Part shown: piece by piece, positions 10,932-22,637 of the stretch
How the letters are laid out: each line of letters opens with the position of its first letter
Position numbering within the stretch: the stretch's first letter is position 1
NCBI GenBank assembly: GCA_001592805.2
Contig: CP051139.1
Location: forward strand, 3,472,001 to 3,536,000
From: Peltaster fructicola
Lineage: Eukaryota > Ascomycota > Dothideomycetes
Reading direction: 5' to 3'
Length of the DNA stretch: 64,000 nt
Notes under the pieces: generated by a model
What the model was told of the DNA's origin: nothing
Seen by the model: the letters and a program-made list of their open reading frames with translations, nothing else
Databases searched by the model: none
Program-made: the position numbers and the translations under genes

Positions 10932-12099
10932 ATGTCGACAGGATGGTCGCCGTACCAAGAATGGTACCCATACTTTGCCAAGCACGTTCTGCCTCAGTTC
11001 GCCAACAACTGCTCAGAGGCCATGAACACACCGCATACCGTGGATGCATGGTGTCAGGCAGGCGCTGTGTGTATCTTCAACAATATTAATGCCTATACGC
11101 AAGCAGAGCTTTCTGGAGCTGCAGTGCTTCTTGGATTGACCCCAGCTATCCTGGCTGTGCTCAGTCCTAGCGACAACTCGCTGGCTGTACTGAGCACCGA
11201 GAGGCCAGTGTTGAGTTTGATGCTGGCTGCTGGTACTGCAACGCTCTCCGTCGGATATCCCTTCTCTCGCCAATCGCCATTACAGCCGTTGATCAAGGCT
11301 CTTGACACTATTTGGACTGTTGACAGCCTGTCCAACAAACTCTCCAATACGCCTATATTGATCAGCATCGTGCAGTATCTTCTTGCTGCCGCAGCCATTG
11401 CCAACACAGTACAGATGTCGTATGATATCACTCGCAAAACCATTGTCACGTGGTCCTGGTAGGTACATTTCTGTCCGAGATGTTGCAACGAGACTGACTC
11501 TGCACAGTCCGAACTGGGCGTGGGTACTCTGCTGGTCCTTCGTACCGCTATTCCTGCACACTGTCAACATGATCATAATACGTCACACTGTCACGCGCAC
11601 GGCACAGCCTTCATCACGGATTAGTCCCGTCCTGGGAGCAAGCAAGAAGTCAAGCGGCATATTTGGACGCATATGGGATTGGATGCTTGACAAAGAGCTT
11701 CGACCATGCTGCGAGCGCGTACTGCCAAGTTACGTGACCAAGTACTCCTTGCTGCACCAGATAGAATGGTGGTTACCTCGTCTGGGTGCCTACCTACAGT
11801 ACGTGATGGGCACAGCAATCTTCTCCTCACTGGCCTTTGTGCCTATCAGCGATGCATTCCCAATCATCGTCCGGTACGGGCTGTCTGCGATCACCGCACG
11901 CTGCATTCTCGGCCTCGAGCTCCAGTCGCTGAAGTGCAAGAACCATCGTAGCGAGGCCGATGGCATGGTCACTTCACCAAAATATGACCCTAGTTCGGTC
12001 CTCTTGCCCCGTCGCGCACTCACTTTGAAGGAGCAGGTGCACGTCAACGAGATACAATTGATCGAGCGGCCAAGAAAACAACCTGAGCCACAGAATTGA
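10932..12099 (+). CDS. Multi-spanning membrane protein of unknown function
   Basis: Two exons (10932-11458 and 11508-12099, 49-nt intron) give about 372 aa. I chose a GTAGGT donor because the alternative GTACAT three bases on leaves an in-frame stop; joined, the frame reads through TWSCPNWAW. I count five to six hydrophobic segments: around residues 55-75, 92-112, 150-170, then NWAWVLCWSFVPLFLHTVN, and one or two near GAYLQYVMGTAIFSSLAF and SDAFPIIVRYGLS. The N-terminal 50 residues contain several Cys (NNCSEA, DAWCQAG, AVCIF), which suggests a lumenal or extracellular face with disulfides. The C-terminal 60 residues are polar and basic. I do not recognise the family; it resembles fungal orphan integral membrane proteins. 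Confidence 0.75.
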
Positions 12100-12419
12100 C
12101 ATCCACGCTTGGAACCAGTGTTAATGCATCGGGATTAGGACCTCCCAAGCACTTCATTCGCTGTATTGTGTTTTGCTATCTGCTAAGAGTTGGCCAGATT
12201 ATAGTGACAGACTGTCGTGCAGGTAATTGTACAAAAATCCAACTTCCATCGCCTGCTTCCTTGCGGTAGGGACCGATGGCGTTGCTGACACTGGTGAAAT
12301 AGAAGAAGCAAACGCCAAACGCCTTTCGAACTGTCCCTTTAAGTCCATCCTGACCATTCCCTTTTGTTGCCCACATCATACATGCCAATCGTCAATCGTA
12401 CATCCAGGTAAAGCGCCAG
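12100..12419. other. Convergent 3' intergenic region
   Basis: About 320 bp between the 3' ends of the membrane-protein gene and the Ace2-like gene. Nothing coding is supported; it should hold both polyadenylation regions. Confidence 0.5.
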
Positions 12420-14327
12420 TCAGTAGAGTATCTCACGTTGCTCGTCGCCACGCCATGCTAGCAGAGCGAGCTCGACATCGTCCATCGATGCAGGCGAATC
12501 TGCCTCGGGACTGGCGTGGCTCGACAGCATAGTCGGTGCGATTGTCTTTGGCAGGGTATGATAGCTGGCTGGCGATGTAGGCGGGGTGTCCACCATCCAA
12601 GATCCTTCCGGGTGCATCGAGTAAGGCACGCAATCTGCCGCTGTGTGACCTGACACGAAGTCGTTGAAGAGCATATCATCAATGTCAGATGATGGTGCTG
12701 GCGTCAGTGGCGAGCTGTGATCGCTAGCACCAGACTCAGAAGATGCAGATCCTGCGTATCTACTGCCAGCATTGGAGAGGTCGTCCATTGTGCGATATGC
12801 CCCAGCTGCGGCTTGCGATGCTGCAGCGTCCATTCGACGTGCACGCACTGCCTTCTCGATACGCGTTTCTAGCTCAGGTCTTTCCTTTCGTGGTCGACCA
12901 CGCTTCTTGCGCTCATCGTCGTTCTTCTCAAAGCCTGGCAGGACGCCAAAGCATGTTCCACGCTGTCGGTGTCGAGTGAGAGCGTCTTGTCGTGCAAAGC
13001 TCATGCCACATGGGCAGACATTCGGCTTCACTCCAGAGTGGATCTTGGCATGACGTTTGAGGTCGTGTTGTCGCACAAAGCACTTACCACAGTCGTTGCA
13101 TCTGAACTGACGATCTCCCAAATGTGTCTGGATGTGTGCTCGGATATTCTCCTTGCGGCCAAACTTCTTGCCACAATCTGGGTATAGACAAGTCCACTTG
13201 GAATCGGATTCGCACTGGTCAGACATGTACTGATTCACTTGCTCGACACTGATGCCGGTCTCTTCGATGCTTGCGTTGATGTCTCCTAGCGCAAGTAGTG
13301 CGGCTTGTCGTGGCGAGTACGGCTGTGGTGCGTGTAGGTCGAGCTCATCGTCCGTCACAGAACCTGCTGCTTGCAAAAGGTGAGATGATCCATGTAGCAT
13401 GTCGATCGCAAGGAAGTCATCTTCAGGTACTGTTGGCATGACGTTGCTGAATGGTGGCGACATGGGATCTGCTATCGAGGAGGAGTATGCTGACGATGCA
13501 TAGCTCTGGTGGTCGCCCGAAAGATTGTAATTGCTGGCTACAGGCAGACCAAACGTGTCCGGGTTGAAGATATCGCCCAGCCCAGTCTGAGTCAATGGTG
13601 TGGCATCGTACTGGAAGCTCTGGCTGCGGTTGTGCTTTGAGGAGGAGACGGCTGGACTACGTGCGCGTTCCGTGTATCGTTGGGGTGTGTTTGGGACTGT
13701 GTTCGATTGTCCTTGTGAGTGGTGTAGTGGCAAACCCATCGTCTGTTGTAGTGGTGTTGAGGGTGCGTGTGCCACATATTGAGTATGGGCCTCTGCTGGA
13801 GCAGCAACTGTGAGTCCAGATGCTGACTCTCCGTATGTTGCCTGAAACCAGCTAATGTGGTTCTGGAGCTGCTGCTTAGCTTCGGCCGCTGAGAAAGGCA
13901 TTTCTTGAGGAACAATGCCATTGATCTGTTGCTGTAGATGTGTCGAGAAGTCCAGGGCGATATGTCCCGGCTGGCTTGGTTGATGCTGCTGCGTTTCTTG
14001 CAAAATGTGCTGTGTATCCGGTACTGGTTGATGGCGATAATCAGGTTCCAGTGGTATACTTACTGTTTGTCTTCCTCCGTACTGGCCATTGGTTGATGCT
14101 CCTGCTAATACATGTGCTCTTGTGTTTGTGATCTCAACTGGTGAGGTCAGCATTGACAGATTCTGGTCAAGACTGAGTCCCCGTCTGTGTGTTGGGTGAG
14201 GTCGTTGGAAGCGTGCATTAGCAGGGTATGGTGGTGCCAGGATTGGTGCCTCGAGCGATTGTTGTCGTCTGTGTTGTTGTTGTTGTCGTCGTTGCTGGAT
14301 GCTCGAGGGTGTGCTTGTAGACAGCAT
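12420..14327 (-). CDS. ACE2: Ace2/Swi5-like C2H2 zinc-finger transcription factor
   Basis: Single-exon, about 635 aa. The N-terminus (RRQQSLEAP, THRRGLSLDQ) matches the conserved head of Ace2/Swi5-type fungal regulators. The middle is Gln/Ser/Pro-rich. Three zinc fingers lie at roughly 376-460: CLYPDCGKKFGRKENIRAH, then CNDCGKCFVRQHDLKRH, then a shorter CPCGMSFARQDALTRH followed by RQRGTC. The unusual third finger with adjacent Cys spacing, and the first finger's FGRKENI, are typical of this family, which in yeasts and Aspergillus controls daughter-cell separation, wall hydrolases and conidiation-related genes. A KKRGRPRKERPE basic patch after the fingers looks like an AT-hook or nuclear localisation signal. 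The long Gln tract sits at the very N-terminus (RRQQQQHRRQQ). Orthology to Ace2 rather than another member is likely, not proven. Confidence 0.85.
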   Translation of the reverse strand: MLSTSTPSSIQQRRQQQQHRRQQSLEAPILAPPYPANARFQRPHPTHRRGLSLDQNLSMLTSPVEITNTRAHVLAGASTNGQYGGRQTVSIPLEPDYRHQPVPDTQHILQETQQHQPSQPGHIALDFSTHLQQQINGIVPQEMPFSAAEAKQQLQNHISWFQATYGESASGLTVAAPAEAHTQYVAHAPSTPLQQTMGLPLHHSQGQSNTVPNTPQRYTERARSPAVSSSKHNRSQSFQYDATPLTQTGLGDIFNPDTFGLPVASNYNLSGDHQSYASSAYSSSIADPMSPPFSNVMPTVPEDDFLAIDMLHGSSHLLQAAGSVTDDELDLHAPQPYSPRQAALLALGDINASIEETGISVEQVNQYMSDQCESDSKWTCLYPDCGKKFGRKENIRAHIQTHLGDRQFRCNDCGKCFVRQHDLKRHAKIHSGVKPNVCPCGMSFARQDALTRHRQRGTCFGVLPGFEKNDDERKKRGRPRKERPELETRIEKAVRARRMDAAASQAAAGAYRTMDDLSNAGSRYAGSASSESGASDHSSPLTPAPSSDIDDMLFNDFVSGHTAADCVPYSMHPEGSWMVDTPPTSPASYHTLPKTIAPTMLSSHASPEADSPASMDDVELALLAWRGDEQREILY

Positions 14328-14879
14328 TTTTTGTTGCAGGATTGAGTCCGGGTGGTGATGTGTTGATAGAGGTCCAAATAAATGGCTCCTTATGGTCCGG
14401 TACTGTCACAGCATCAGCAAGTCGTTCGCGCTTCATTTGTCTCGTCACCGACCTCACGCAGTGCAAGCCGCAGCCGCCGGGCAGGCTTGTATCAAGAGAT
14501 GACCCTCAGGCAAGTCAAGATTTCCAGCTTGTGGCTGTTGGATCAGTGGTGGCCCTTTGGCCTGGGTGTCAGATGATTGTGGTCTGGTCTGAGAGACGAA
14601 GTACTCTGTAGCTGATGTATGTATACAGTTCTTTGTGCGAGCAAGATGTGATATTGTGGTATGGTATGAAGCAAGACGATGTCAATCTCGCAAGCATCTA
14701 AGTGTTGACATCGGTGTCACCACAGCAACGCGGAGCATCCGCCACTAGTGGCCGAGGTGCCGCGCTTAGTCAGGATTTCGCTTGGCACAACCCACTCTAT
14801 GTGGCTTCTCGATTTCAATTTTTGACCCTGCGACATCCGCTCTGTTGAGGAAGGCAGGCTCATAACTTGCCCAGACACG
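14328..14879. promoter_or_regulatory. Divergent promoter region, Ace2-like / ubiquitin-eS31
   Basis: 552 bp between two divergently transcribed genes. No coding frame is supported. I see no clear TATA box and no motif I would assign with confidence. Confidence 0.45.
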
Positions 14880-15447
<568 letters not shown>

Positions 15448-15734
15448 GTGCGTTGTGAAGGCATAGCTATATGGAGCGTCTATCAATGTCATACGTCTCT
15501 GTTATACATCGCTGTCTTGCTTGAGTCTGTGCAGCCCGATCCTTCTGCAGGTGATATATTCTTGCTGTGCCGAGACGCTGGATCCACGACCCAGCTCTTT
15601 CTTCTAATGGCACTGCCGTCAATCTCTCTGAAAGCGTGATCGAGCACCTCGTTATCGTAGCCGTTGATTATAGTCTCTGTGGACTGTCGCTACGGAGAAT
15701 GCACCACGAAGTTCTTGCTGCAAGCCTGGAAGGA

Positions 15735-16597
15735 CTAGACAATTGTTTCTAGCTTTCGAGCATAACCTAGCGTGTTCTCGATGACTTGTCCACTCGCACT
15801 CATGACGTCCTTTTCAGCATTTCGAGTCTCCTCCTCCTGCTGTGGGAAGTAGATTCGTCCCTCTTTCGCCACCCAACCGCGAGATTGTGCAAATTGTACC
15901 ACTGAACCCTCGGAGTCTAGGAAGAGGAGGTTCTTTGCGTTCGAGATCGGCAGAGATGGGTACGCTCGCTCGGAACATGAGGCGATCTCCGAGCGGATTG
16001 TGTTGATGAGGACCTTGTCAGATTGTCAGTTATGCTCCCAATACACCAAAGCCAACTCACATCTGAGAATATCTCAAACTCGGGACTAGGCACTCTCTCG
16101 CCCTTGGTCTCACCCCAGACCTTGTCGTAACTACCTTCCATCAGAGCCTGTTCCAATCGTACTGGGTATTGGATGAATTCGTCGTCCTCAATCTTGTGTT
16201 TGCCGTCCAAGCTGTTCTCCAAACCCTCAAGCTCTGTGTGAAAGCCTGCATAGTCACCCAGGCTCAGCAGTAGCAGCAGATACAGTCCAGTGATCTTGCT
16301 CTGGTTGTCTTGCCGCCGCGATCGTGGCTTGGCCGCGGCATAAAATGGTTGTAACTGCTGGAAATACCGCTTAAATGCTTCTGTGTCACGCAGCCGGATG
16401 CTGATCAGCGCGCCAATCTCGAACACCTCTTTCGCGAGTTCCACATGACTTTGCGAGGTCTCTGCGGATGGGATCAGAGCATGTATTCGTAGTAGTATGA
16501 TCTTTGCCTTCGATAGCAGTGTCGTCGCTTGATTGAGCTGGGAGGCCTTGAGAGAGTGCAGAGTCGATATGATCTGCTTCAGCTCATTTTCGGCCAT
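15735..16597 (-). CDS. RPN12: 26S proteasome regulatory subunit RPN12
   Basis: Lid subunit of the 19S proteasome regulatory particle (PSMD8 family), about 271 aa. Two exons: 16061-16597 and 15735-16013, with a 47-nt intron (branch CTGAC). The N-terminal half is helical, with the conserved EIGALISIRLRDTEAFKRYF and the LLLLLSLGDYAGFHTELE block typical of the lid repeats. After the intron come FSDVLINTIRSEIASCSERAY and LPISNAKNLLFLDSEG, the PCI/winged-helix part, then a C-terminal helix ending in LGYARKLETIV. The unspliced frame ends in a false Ser-rich tail, so the intron is needed. It converges on the ubiquitin-eS31 gene with 287 bp between them, in which I see nothing coding. Confidence 0.95.
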
Positions 16598-19280
16598 GGC
16601 TGAACGTGTCGCGTCGTGCTGAATAGTTTACCGCAAGTGGAATGTAGGATGATCTTATGATCTGAAAGGTGAGCATGGTGTTTAGACGCTGACGTGCATG
16701 CGATGGATGCCTCAGTAGCGCTGGTAGCCCGAGCAGCCGGGCCGCACCGAGAGAGCACTATCACTCGGCTTTACTCGAAGGTCGAACCTTGTCAGATCAG
16801 CTTGCCGACGCTCGATGATGTGCTGACTATTGATGCATTCTGTCTTCGCCACTTGCACCTCTCGAGCAGTCCAGTTCTGCTAGACTATGGCATGAAGGGC
16901 CATGCTCACAGATGTGTGGCTGTCATTCTCAGTCCTGCTGGTGAAGGCCAATTCTTCCGAGCACAACATATGAGAGGCGAAACTGGCAAGCTAGGATCAG
17001 CAGTCTTGCCCAAGTACGCTCTCTAGACTTGCTTCGTACCGCTCTGTTGCACATCGACATATCGGCTCTGCTCACGGGACGATATACGTATGCAAAGCAC
17101 GACGGACATGGTATGCTATAGTCCTGCTAGTGGTTTTAATCATATTAGACCAAGTGCTGGGTTGCTGCGATCGTTGTTAGTCAGTCCAGTGTCTGCCTTC
17201 TGGATGAGAGCATCCTCCTCGCACCTGACAGCTAGATCAGTTGCGATCGCAAGACTCGAGACGTCTTCCTCACAGCATACTGGAACGAGCTTTCAAATTG
17301 CTGCTCTCACGAATAATGCAACAACTCACTGGCTCTGTGGAGCTCAGACAAACTGACCGACGATTTCGACGTGACGCCGGCTCAGAGTACAACGATTGTC
17401 GACGTCCAGAGTCACACGACATCAAGCTGACCTCAAGTTGAGGTAGGGACTAGGATACACTCGCTCGACGCGAAAATGCTAGCATCGAATCCCCTGTCGT
17501 CTCGACACGTATTCCGCCTGGTTTGCGCGGACCGTGACCTTGTCGAGACAATGTCGCACGCAATGGTGTCGTGGGAGTGAGACCTTCGTACATATGCTTG
17601 CAGCTCATTTCTGCGTGGCTTATGTTGCACCCTTATGCATCACCAACCATCCCACGACCACTTCAATGTCAAGCGGACACCACGAACCGTACATGGTTCG
17701 ACGTCCGAGACTATCAGCGGGCCACTGCAAGCCCCGGTACGATAGCGGAGCCTTCTATCATCCTGTTGAGCTCGAAGTATTCCGATTAGGCTGAAAGATG
17801 TTGATCATCGGCAAGGCTGGCAGCACAATAATTAGGACAATACCTGGCATTCTGCAACTCTGCGAGTGTCGAGAACGGCTTTCAGAGATATTGCTGTGCC
17901 GGATCACGACGTGGAAAGCTGCTGGCTATCGCTTGCGAGGCACTGTGCGTGTACAAGGACTATATGTGTTAAGGATGAAGAAGTCCGCTAGGGGCCAATA
18001 TGCACGAGCTGGAGTATGTGCTGCACTTCCCTAGTAGGATACTGCAGACGATCTAAACAAATCTTCATAAGGTTTACCAAGAACAAAGTAGACTTGTTGA
18101 CCGGAACGATCCTTTGAGGCAGCCACAAAGCAAGCAGGCTTGCTATATCGATCGGCTATAACCTCATGCTGTTTGGGATCGTGAGTCCGCCTTCCATTCA
18201 GCAGTACTTGGACATGAGATGAGAGGCCTTGGCCTCATGACCAGAGCGCTGCACCACTTAGCGATCTTCCATCAGCCATACGCACTGCACTTGCCGGAGC
18301 ATGTTGAGTCGTAAGCTTAGGACAAGGATACCTATGCACAATGTGGCTCGAGACTTCGACGGCGAGTGCTTTGGCGTTGATGCGACCCTACCCGTCTTGT
18401 TGGTGTACGCATAGTGTGTAGTACGTGAAGCATCCTCTCACAAAGATGATGCTCTAGGTCGTTCATTGTGCCTTCCACATACGATGTCATCAAGATGACG
18501 CCCTAATTTGGTGAGCGACGAGTAAGAGGCGGTAAAGCTGCTCCGCGGCAGAAACAAGGCTGATCCATAGATCGCGGTTTCTTGTCCTCAGCTCTTCTCG
18601 TGTACACGATCGTCTTCCAAGGACTACTCAACAACAACCTTTCTTCCTATCCGGACGGGTCTACAACGCCGTGGAACTCACGTGCTACCCGAGCGTCGAT
18701 TGTGAGTAATCCTTTCCTTGAGTTCGTTGATTCGCGCGACGAAGGCTGTCTTCGAAGCTATCGACGCACGCCTCATTTTTGCGCTCAATCACACCCTGCA
18801 TGGACGAGCTACTACCTCCTCCCTTGACTACTGGGGCGTCAAGGGTAGCATCGTGTACATACGGCGATCCCAACAAGCTGGACCTGCATATGGGCGTAAT
18901 CTTGCGACCAAGCCGAGCTCGCCGCGGCATGATCATCTTCGCCAACTGCTTGCCTACTGCAACAGTGTCCTGCGCTTATTTGATCGCTTGGCTGAGCAGA
19001 GCTGGGCTCTGCTAGCCTTGTCAATGCGTGCCACACGCGCTCACCTCATCCCATACGTACTACCAACTTTCAATCGTGGCCTCGTACACATATTTCAAGA
19101 AACGGAAAAACTCAACTGACGCATGTACTAGTGTCCTCTTTTCCAACCCGACATCCCTGTCCCACCCTCACTCGCAGCGACTTGGCACAGCTGAAGCAGC
19201 TTGCATACGCTTGCTGTTCGATCGCCCACACGCCTTTCCATTGAGCGCACTCTCGTGCTGCATCTCTTTGTCAGACAAAA
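16598..19280. other. 2.7 kb gene-poor region upstream of the SR-protein gene
   Basis: Between RPN12 (minus) and the first exon of the SR/RRM gene (plus). Frames here are short, lack ATG starts or family resemblance, and change base composition without codon structure. The distal part (about 18.6-19.28 kb) is pyrimidine-rich and likely promoter or leader of the SR gene. A tRNA-like A-box near 18.2 kb was examined and rejected. No repeats or transposon remnants are evident by eye. Confidence 0.5.
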
Positions 19281-22200
19281 ATGGGTAAGTGCAGTTCTTC
19301 CCGATCACATATGCCACCTATCCCACTTCGCTATGGCATACTTGCTTGCCTTTCGCCCACGACAACAACTATTTTCCAGACGCTCGCACCGTCTCTACCA
19401 TCACGCGGACAGCATACTAACTCATACTTGGCTACACAGACGACAACTACCGTCGCTCACGAAGCGTAAGTTCCACCTCCCGACATCCACTAACAATTTG
19501 ATTCTGCTGTGCTCTTGTGATGGGAGGATTCCGTCGCGAGTTCACGTTCTATCCAGCCTTTGCCGATACACTACATCAATTTGGGAGCAAATCACAATGA
19601 AAGAGACGTTGAACGATACTGTTGGACGACGCTGGAAGCTGGAAACCTGTTTCGACGCAAGAGAAGCTGTAATATGAGCCAAGTACAATGCTTGCTGGCT
19701 CAGAGCGACACGCATTGCAGAGCCGTCATACATGCCAAATACTATGCTTGCTTGCTCAGCACAACACGCGTTGCAAACGTCATTACAGCCCGACCGTTGT
19801 TCGCGAGCAGCAATTCAACATTTGCTGTAGAATTCACACGTTGGCGTGGCTGCATCGACTAGCATATGCTGTCTTGCAGTCGTCACATCCCTCCAAACTG
19901 CAAATCTCAGAAAGGCTGGATTGGATGACGGGCACGGCATACACAGAGCGGCATGGCAAATGACTGGACGAAGGCGCTATGTGCAGGCTTGCAGACGAGT
20001 TTGTTCTGGACGGAGATTCTGTCGGAAGAATGAGTGGCTGGCCTCCACATAGCCATATAGCAGCAACCACACACAAGCATTGCCTTGATCAAGCGTCGTC
20101 AGCCATCTTTTGGCAACCATATCTCCCAATTGCTCGAAATCTACTCGTTGACTCATGTCCTGTCACTTGTGTCTCACAACAACTACTCGACCTCAACAAC
20201 AAGTCGCCTCACATCACAAGTCACACTTCTACAGAGAATGTCACTTCTGGATCAGGTACCAAGCTTTTGTCAGCAACGACTCCGGCCTGTGCAGCACCAC
20301 CAGGCACTACGCATTCGACCTAGGCACAACTCGTGAGCGAAAGCTCTGCTTCCCAGCTCACGATCACTTTCATGCAATCAGATGTCGACACAATTCCCAT
20401 CAGTTCGCCACGCAACACACAAGCTATATTAAAAGCACTACACCGGCATTACATGCAATGACGCTCGCACGTCTGCTTGTGATCGAATAGCGAATGCCCC
20501 TCGAGTCTGGCAGCTGTGCGTGACAGCTGTCCGTTCACGTTTACAACGCTTTACCGCGCAGCTATGTCTCTCTGTGCTTCACTGACTCCACGGTCACTCT
20601 CTCAGCACATCACGTGCCGAGATGAGGTGTGGCTTTCAAGCATAAGACGATCTGCAATGCACTTCGATCAGCGCACGACGCAATAACAAAGGACCAAACA
20701 TGTGATCCTTGCGAATGTCACATTTCTCGGATCCGATTCTGACCGCGCAGAGCACAGCAGAATCAATACTTAAACCTTCTATATAGACCACTCTTTGCAC
20801 AATGCTAACACGAAGACAACAGCGCTCACCAGCACGTCGTGACCGGCGACGTTCCCGATCACCAGACGATCGTGACCGCGACCGAGACTATCGACGTGAT
20901 CGTTCTCCAGCCAACGGTGGTTACGACGACAGCAGAGCACCTCCGCCACCTCGCGGCGGACACAACGACTACGCCATGAGCAATCCTCGTGAGAACTCTC
21001 AGCAGGACCGCCGAGTCTACGTCGGCAATCTATCCTACGATGTCAAGTGGCATCATCTCAAAGACTTCATGCGCGATGGTATGCTTGAAGGCTGCTCGGC
21101 AAGTGTCACATGCTAACTCAAGACAGCTGGAAATGTCTTGTTCGCTGATGTCCTCCTGTTGCCCAACGGCATGAGCAAGGTTCGTCTCCGTCCACTAGAA
21201 CTTGATCTTATCCATTCCACCAGTACTGATATGCATCAAGGGATGCGGCATTGTTGAGTATGAAACCAAAGACCAGGCTCGCACAGCAATCGATACACTC
21301 AGCAACAAGAATCTGATGGGTCGTCTCATCTATGTCCGCGAGGTAATGCCTGTAACTCGTCTAGGTGTCCATGGCTGACTTTGTCTTCCAGGATCGCGAG
21401 ACTGAACCACGATTCAGTGGCGCACCTCCTCGAGGAGGCTTCGAAGGAGGCTATGGTGGAGGCCGTGGAGGCTTCGGTCACGCTGGTGGTCGTGGCGGCT
21501 ACGGTGGTCCACCAAGCCACATGGGCGGCGGAGGCGGTGGTGGTGGACGTCAGATCTTCGTTGCAAACGTAAGTCGAAGACTCGAGATGGCAGATCACCG
21601 TTGACATATTCCAGCTCCCATACAACGTTGGCTGGCAAGATCTGAAGGATCTCTTCCGTCAAGGTGGTTCAGTCGCTCGAGCTGATGTTCACACTTCCGC
21701 AGATGGACAGCCAAAGGGTACTGGAATCGTCGCTTTCGAGACTCCTGAGGATGCTACTAACGCTATCAACCACTTCAATGGCTACAACTGGCAAGGTCGT
21801 GTTCTCGAAGTTCGCGAGGATCGCTTCGCCGGCTCTGGACCAGGCTTTGGTGGACGTGGAGGCTATGGTGGAGGCTTCGGCGGAGGTCGTGGTGGCTACG
21901 GAGGAGGCTATGGCGGTGGCCGCGGTGGCTTCCAACAACAGGGAGGCTACGGTGGCGGTCGTGGCGGCTACGGCGGGGGCTACGGTGCTGGTGCAGGTCG
22001 TGGAGGCTATGCAGGCGGAGGAGGCTATGGTGCAGGTGCGCCAGCTCCTCAGCCAAACCCATTCACCGACTTCGTCACTGCTGGCACCGACCCAAGCCCA
22101 ATCATCTATGTCCGCAACCTCCCATGGAGCACCAGCAACGAGGATTTGGTCGAGCTCTTCAGCACCATCGGTAAAGTAGAGCGCGCTGAAATCCAGTATG

Positions 22201-22397
22201 AGCCCAATGGACGCTCCCGTGGTTCTGGTGTCTGCGAGTTTGGTTCCCAGGAGGATGCTGCTCAGGCTATCTCCAAGTTCCAGAGCTACGAGTATGGTGG
22301 ACGACCACTGCAGATCACCTATGCTCGCTACGCCAATGCTGGCTCTGGTAACGCTATGGATGCTGAGCCAACTGGCAGCATGCAAGATCAGATCTAG
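19281..22397 (+). CDS. SR/RGG protein with three RRMs (Gbp2/Hrb1-like)
   Basis: Nuclear mRNA-binding protein. Yeast Gbp2/Hrb1 bind poly(A) RNA, check splicing and accompany mRNA export. I assemble seven exons: 19281-19284, 19440-19465, 20823-21078, 21127-21179, 21241-21342, 21392-21568, 21615-22397, about 466 aa. The first two encode [10 protein letters not shown] and splice across 1,357 nt to [14 protein letters not shown], restoring an uninterrupted RS domain; without them the frame would start at an ATG whose first seven codons are the branch-point and acceptor of that intron. RRM1 (about 74-150) has VYVGNLSY and GCGIVEY; RRM2 (about 210-285) IFVANLPY and [11 protein letters not shown]3 (about 375-450) IYVRNLPW and GSGVCEF. 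Gly-Gly-Tyr/Arg-Gly-Gly linkers separate them. The third intron uses an unusual GTTCGT donor. All other introns are 46-61 nt apart from intron 1 (155 nt) and intron 2. Confidence 0.88.
19688..19786. repeat. Imperfect tandem pair inside the long intron
   Basis: Two copies about 56 bp apart (19688-19732 and 19744-19786), each beginning ATGCTTGCT.GCTCAG and continuing through ACACGC.TTGCA and CGTCAT.ACA. They lie in intron 2 of the SR-protein gene. The match is clear by eye but imperfect; function unknown. Confidence 0.6.
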
Positions 22398-22637
22398 GAT
22401 ATCTGATCTCTTCATGGACTGTCAAGGCAGCTCGATCGTGGAACCACGACTCTACTCGACACTTACCTTCGCGACTGATCGGCGTCATGCCTCGATTAGA
22501 CAGCACAATCAAAACTGAAAATCGCGAGTCCGCGATGACTCGGAGAGAATGTACCAATATGCAGAACAAGTCTTTCCACAAAATAGCCAATGCTTTACTA
22601 TCTTGATCTATGCTTTCTACCAGCTGGGAGATTTGCT

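Noticed and set aside
18190-18270. tRNA-like segment on the minus strand (A-box-like CGCTAAGTGG followed by a CAT triplet)
   Set aside because: No complementary anticodon or acceptor stems and no B-box GGTTCGANTCC could be found.
18718-19119. 133-codon frame in the SR upstream region
   Set aside because: No ATG start and no recognisable content; lies in probable promoter or leader.
19201-19677. 158-codon frame overlapping SR exons 1 and 2
   Set aside because: Different frame from the RS-domain reading; the splice-based model explains the region better.
21669-22415. 248-codon frame on the minus strand opposite the RGG region
   Set aside because: Shadow of Gly-rich repeats in the SR gene; its Ala/Ser/Thr repeats mirror GGN codons.
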